A DNA stretch of 7,820 bases from Chloroflexota bacterium (GTDB taxonomy: Bacteria; Chloroflexota; UBA11872; VXOZ01), in assembly GCA_009839775.1 (NCBI GenBank), contig VXOZ01000357.1, forward strand, positions 1,658-9,477. Reading direction: 5' to 3'. Each line of letters begins with the position of its first letter. Position 1 is the stretch's first letter. Of the stretch, positions 5,896 through 7,820 are shown in pieces. The position numbers and the translations under genes are program-made. The notes under the pieces are model-generated. The model did not search any database, was not told the origin of the DNA, and worked only from the letters and a program-made list of their open reading frames with translations.

Positions 5896-7323
5896 ATGCA
5901 AGCATACATTACCTCGTCAATTCCTTATGTTAATGCCCCGCCGCATATCGGCCACGCGCTTGAGCTCGTGCAAGCTGACGCCATCGCACGGTATCAGCGC
6001 CTGGCCGGCAATGCTACGATCTTGCAGACTGGCACAGACGAAAACGCCTTCAAGAACGTGCTGGCGGCGCGGGCGCAAGGCGTCTCAGTTCAAGCGCTCG
6101 TTGACCGCAACTCGCAGCGGTTCCACGAGCTTACCCAGGCACTTGCCATTGCGGCGGACACGTTCATTCGAACCACTGAATCCCGGCACCGCCACGGAGT
6201 GGCAGCCTTCTGGCGCAGGCTCCGCAGCGAAGACATCTTCAAGCAGCAGTACACCGGTCTCTACTGTACCGGGTGCGAAGACTTTCTCCTGGAGCGAGAC
6301 CTGGTGCAGGGCACGTGTCCCGAACATCTGGCCGAGCCGGAAACGGTAGCGGAAGAGAACTACTTCTTTCGCCTCTCCTCCTATCAAGCCGTGCTGGAGG
6401 AGGCCATCCGTGGAGGACGTATCAAGATTGTACCGGAGACGCGCAAGAACGAAGTACTCTCCTTCATTCGGAGCGGACTGCAAGACATCAGCGTATCGCG
6501 CGACACGAGCCGCATGGCGGGCTGGGGCATACCGGTCCCCGGTGATAGCAGCCAGACCATCTACGTGTGGATCGATGCGCTCATCAACTACATCACTGGG
6601 CAAGGCTTCGGCTCGGGCGAAGCGTGGCGGCGGGTCTGGAATACTGAGACCAAGAAGATTCACGTCATCGGCAAGAACGTTTGGAAGTTCCACGCGGTCT
6701 ACTGGCCGGCGCTGCTGCTCTCCGCCGGTCTGCCGCTCCCGGATGAGATCGTCGTCCATGGCTTTCTCACGGTTGAAGGAGCGAAGATCAGCAAGTCGCT
6801 GGCCAACGTCATCGATCCCTTTGCGTGCATTGAGCCGTTTGGGGCAGAGGCGGTGCGGTACTCTCTGCTCACGCTCTCGCCCTTTGCGGACGGCGACTAC
6901 TCTCAGAGGTATCTACGGCAACGCTATCAGGCTGACCTTGCCAACGGCATTGGCAATCTGGCAACCCGACTCACGGCTCTTTGTCAGAAGGCGCGCCTGA
7001 ACGGACTGCAGCCAGCTGCCGCGCCGGAACCCCCGCTCGACTTTGCCCGCCACATGGGAGGCCACCGCTTCGACCGGGCGTTACGTGCGTTCTGGACACC
7101 GGCTACTGCAGTCAATCAGGGCATCGAGAGAGAACGGCCGTGGGAACAGATACAGAGTGCGCAGACAGCGCAGTCCCTACGCGAATGGGTACATAGCCTA
7201 TGGGTCATCGCCTACTGGATGCAGCCCTTTATGCCAACGACTGGAGCTAAGATACTGCACGGTCTGCATCAACCCCACATTACGCGTCTACCCCCTCTCT
7301 TTCCTCGGTTGGAAACAGGGTGA
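5896..7323 (+). CDS. metG: Methionyl-tRNA synthetase, compact variant (class I aminoacyl-tRNA synthetase)
   Basis: The enzyme attaches methionine to tRNA-Met in the cytoplasm. From the ATG at 5896 it has 475 residues. A TTG at 5866 in the same frame is less likely; GGAAAG lies just before 5896. Visible blocks are the HIGH motif PPHIGH (His17-His20), GTDEN (46-50), a zinc knuckle C124-x2-C127 and C141-x2-H144, EENYFFRLSSY, VWIDALINYI (Trp225), IGKNVWKFHAVYWPALL (258-274), VHGFLTVEGAKISKS with the KMSKS-type loop KISKS (297-301), and the anticodon-binding helical domain ending in LFPRLE. There is no C-terminal EMAP-like tRNA-binding domain, so it is near the short end of the family. Typical MetRS has DEH where this has DEN50, and IGKD where this has IGKN261; both sit near the active site. 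It may be a divergent second MetRS rather than the housekeeping copy, which the window cannot settle. It is probably controlled by the attenuator in its leader. Confidence 0.88.
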   Translation: MQAYITSSIPYVNAPPHIGHALELVQADAIARYQRLAGNATILQTGTDENAFKNVLAARAQGVSVQALVDRNSQRFHELTQALAIAADTFIRTTESRHRHGVAAFWRRLRSEDIFKQQYTGLYCTGCEDFLLERDLVQGTCPEHLAEPETVAEENYFFRLSSYQAVLEEAIRGGRIKIVPETRKNEVLSFIRSGLQDISVSRDTSRMAGWGIPVPGDSSQTIYVWIDALINYITGQGFGSGEAWRRVWNTETKKIHVIGKNVWKFHAVYWPALLLSAGLPLPDEIVVHGFLTVEGAKISKSLANVIDPFACIEPFGAEAVRYSLLTLSPFADGDYSQRYLRQRYQADLANGIGNLATRLTALCQKARLNGLQPAAAPEPPLDFARHMGGHRFDRALRAFWTPATAVNQGIERERPWEQIQSAQTAQSLREWVHSLWVIAYWMQPFMPTTGAKILHGLHQPHITRLPPLFPRLETG

Positions 7324-7395
7324 CTTGCTGAAGAATAAGACCTTGAACACATGGGGAAAGTGACGCAGTTACCAGCACTCGTTGCAGTTACGTGA

Positions 7396-7452
7396 CTGTT
7401 CACCCTTCGACAAGCTCAGAGCCTGCCCCGTACTTGATACGGGGGCGAACAG
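7396..7452. repeat. Composite palindromic repeat downstream of metG
   Basis: The outer arms CTGTTCACCC (7396-7405) and GGGCGAACAG (7443-7452) are inverted with 9 of 10 matches. The left part continues into CTTCGACAAGCTCAGAG (7405-7421). An inner perfect stem CCCCGTA-CTTGA-TACGGGG (7426-7444) occupies the right side. The arrangement resembles a short palindrome of the type CTGTTCGCCCTTCGACAAGC...CTCAGGGCGAACAG with a second palindrome inserted near its right arm. The segment 7418-7444 is the inverted counterpart of 5534-5559. It is non-coding; it may also terminate transcripts of the two converging genes. Confidence 0.55.
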
Positions 7453-7506
7453 CATAACTCTGCGCTGGCAGGGTCGCGCTCGCTTGTACTCATCACGGAT
7501 AGATTT

Positions 7507-7565
7507 CCGCTCCGTTCGTGCTGAGGGGCCTTTGCTAAGTCCTGGTCGAAGCATGAACGGAGCGG
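7507..7565. repeat. Interrupted palindromic repeat between converging genes
   Basis: CCGCTCCGTTCGTGCT (7507-7522) and AGCATGAACGGAGCGG (7550-7565) are inverted with 15 of 16 matches around a 27-nt loop. The loop carries GAG on one side and GTCGA on the other, remnants of a GAGCTTGTCGA-type core, with about 19 extra bases between them. A separate short hairpin TAAGGT-GTACA-ACCTTA follows at 7571-7587. Neither has a T-run. They may still slow or end transcription between metG and the minus-strand gene at 7591, which is inference. Confidence 0.5.
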
Positions 7566-7590
7566 GAACTTAAGGTGTACAACCTTATCC

Positions 7591-7820
7591 TCACCCCGCC
7601 GCTGCGCCGACGGGTTGCAGAATCTCCTGGAGGCGGGCGATCACCGTCGGCACATCCTCGGGGCGCAGCGTGATGGGGTCGATGAAGAGGAAGCCTTCCT
7701 CGGCGTAGTGGTCGCGCACGAAAATGGGCGGCGTGCCGTTTTCCATTGCCTGGCAGACGGCTACGGCATCCATGCCTGCTACTTCCGGATCGACCACGAT
7801 CTTGGTGCGGGTCTGCGGGT
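7591..7820 (-). CDS. C-terminal fragment of a probable SelA-like PLP-dependent enzyme, 5' end outside window
   Basis: The reading frame is open from the right edge to a TGA at 7591-7593, giving 75 visible residues. A GTG at 7797 could be mistaken for a start, but the frame continues above it, and the content is that of a C-terminal domain: IVVDPEVAGMDAVAVCQAME, then ENGTPPIFVRDHY, GFLFIDPITLRPEDVPTVIA and RLQEIL. Known: in SelA-like fold-type I PLP proteins (L-seryl-tRNA selenium transferase homologues such as D-glucosaminate-6-phosphate ammonia-lyase-type enzymes), the last about 70 residues have this layout, with GDPPI followed by a strand, a DP.TL turn and a final helix. The PLP lysine lies outside the window, so neither activity nor substrate can be stated. 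It converges with metG. Confidence 0.6.
   Translation of the reverse strand, partial: PQTRTKIVVDPEVAGMDAVAVCQAMENGTPPIFVRDHYAEEGFLFIDPITLRPEDVPTVIARLQEILQPVGAAAG

Noticed and set aside
1..7820. tRNA, rRNA or CRISPR array
   Set aside because: I saw no TTCGAA-type T-arm with acceptor pairing, no rRNA-like sequence, and no regularly spaced direct repeats. The repeats present are dispersed palindromes.

Overview
The window looks like a chromosomal stretch of a GC-rich bacterium. The genes have Shine-Dalgarno sites and housekeeping-type products, and the intergenic spaces carry short palindromic repeats built on CGTCATTCC...GGAATGACG and CTTCGACAAGCTCAG. Such repeats are common in environmental GC-rich bacteria, including Chloroflexota, but nothing here fixes the phylum. 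I see no phage, conjugation or transposase gene.

Layout: (1) 1-1809 (+), an S9-family serine peptidase/hydrolase open at the left edge. (2) 1838-1957, a 120-bp MITE-like repeat in a 370-bp gap. (3) 2180-3499 (+), a PLP-dependent class III aminotransferase of the glutamate-1-semialdehyde aminomutase type. (4) 3557-3700 (-), a 47-residue, very basic small protein with a strong ribosome binding site. (5) 3959-5272 (-), an MFS exporter. (6) 5273-5895, a divergent regulatory region holding a candidate MFS promoter, a composite repeat, and a complete-looking attenuator for the next gene. (7) 5896-7323 (+), a compact variant methionyl-tRNA synthetase. (8) 7324-7590, repeats between convergent genes. 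(9) 7591-7820 (-), the C-terminal end of a probable SelA-like PLP enzyme that runs off the right edge.

The most interesting object is the metG leader. A TTGACA promoter (5655-5683) is followed by a 30-codon reading frame (5713-5805) with a purine-rich ribosome binding site. Five of its 30 codons are ATG. It lies on an RNA with a long hairpin (5716-5785), a competing antiterminator pairing (5761-5771 with 5825-5835) and an intrinsic terminator (5832-5858), 37 nt before the metG start codon. This is the classic layout of ribosome-mediated attenuation, apparently keyed to methionyl-tRNA supply. I found neither a T-box consensus nor a SAM riboswitch core. The synthetase it would control carries unusual residues (DEN in place of DEH, IGKN in place of IGKD, KISKS) and could be an inducible second MetRS. 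The mechanism is inferred from sequence; the elements themselves can be read directly.

The other genes do not form an obvious pathway. They appear to be independent transcription units separated by repeat-bearing spacers.
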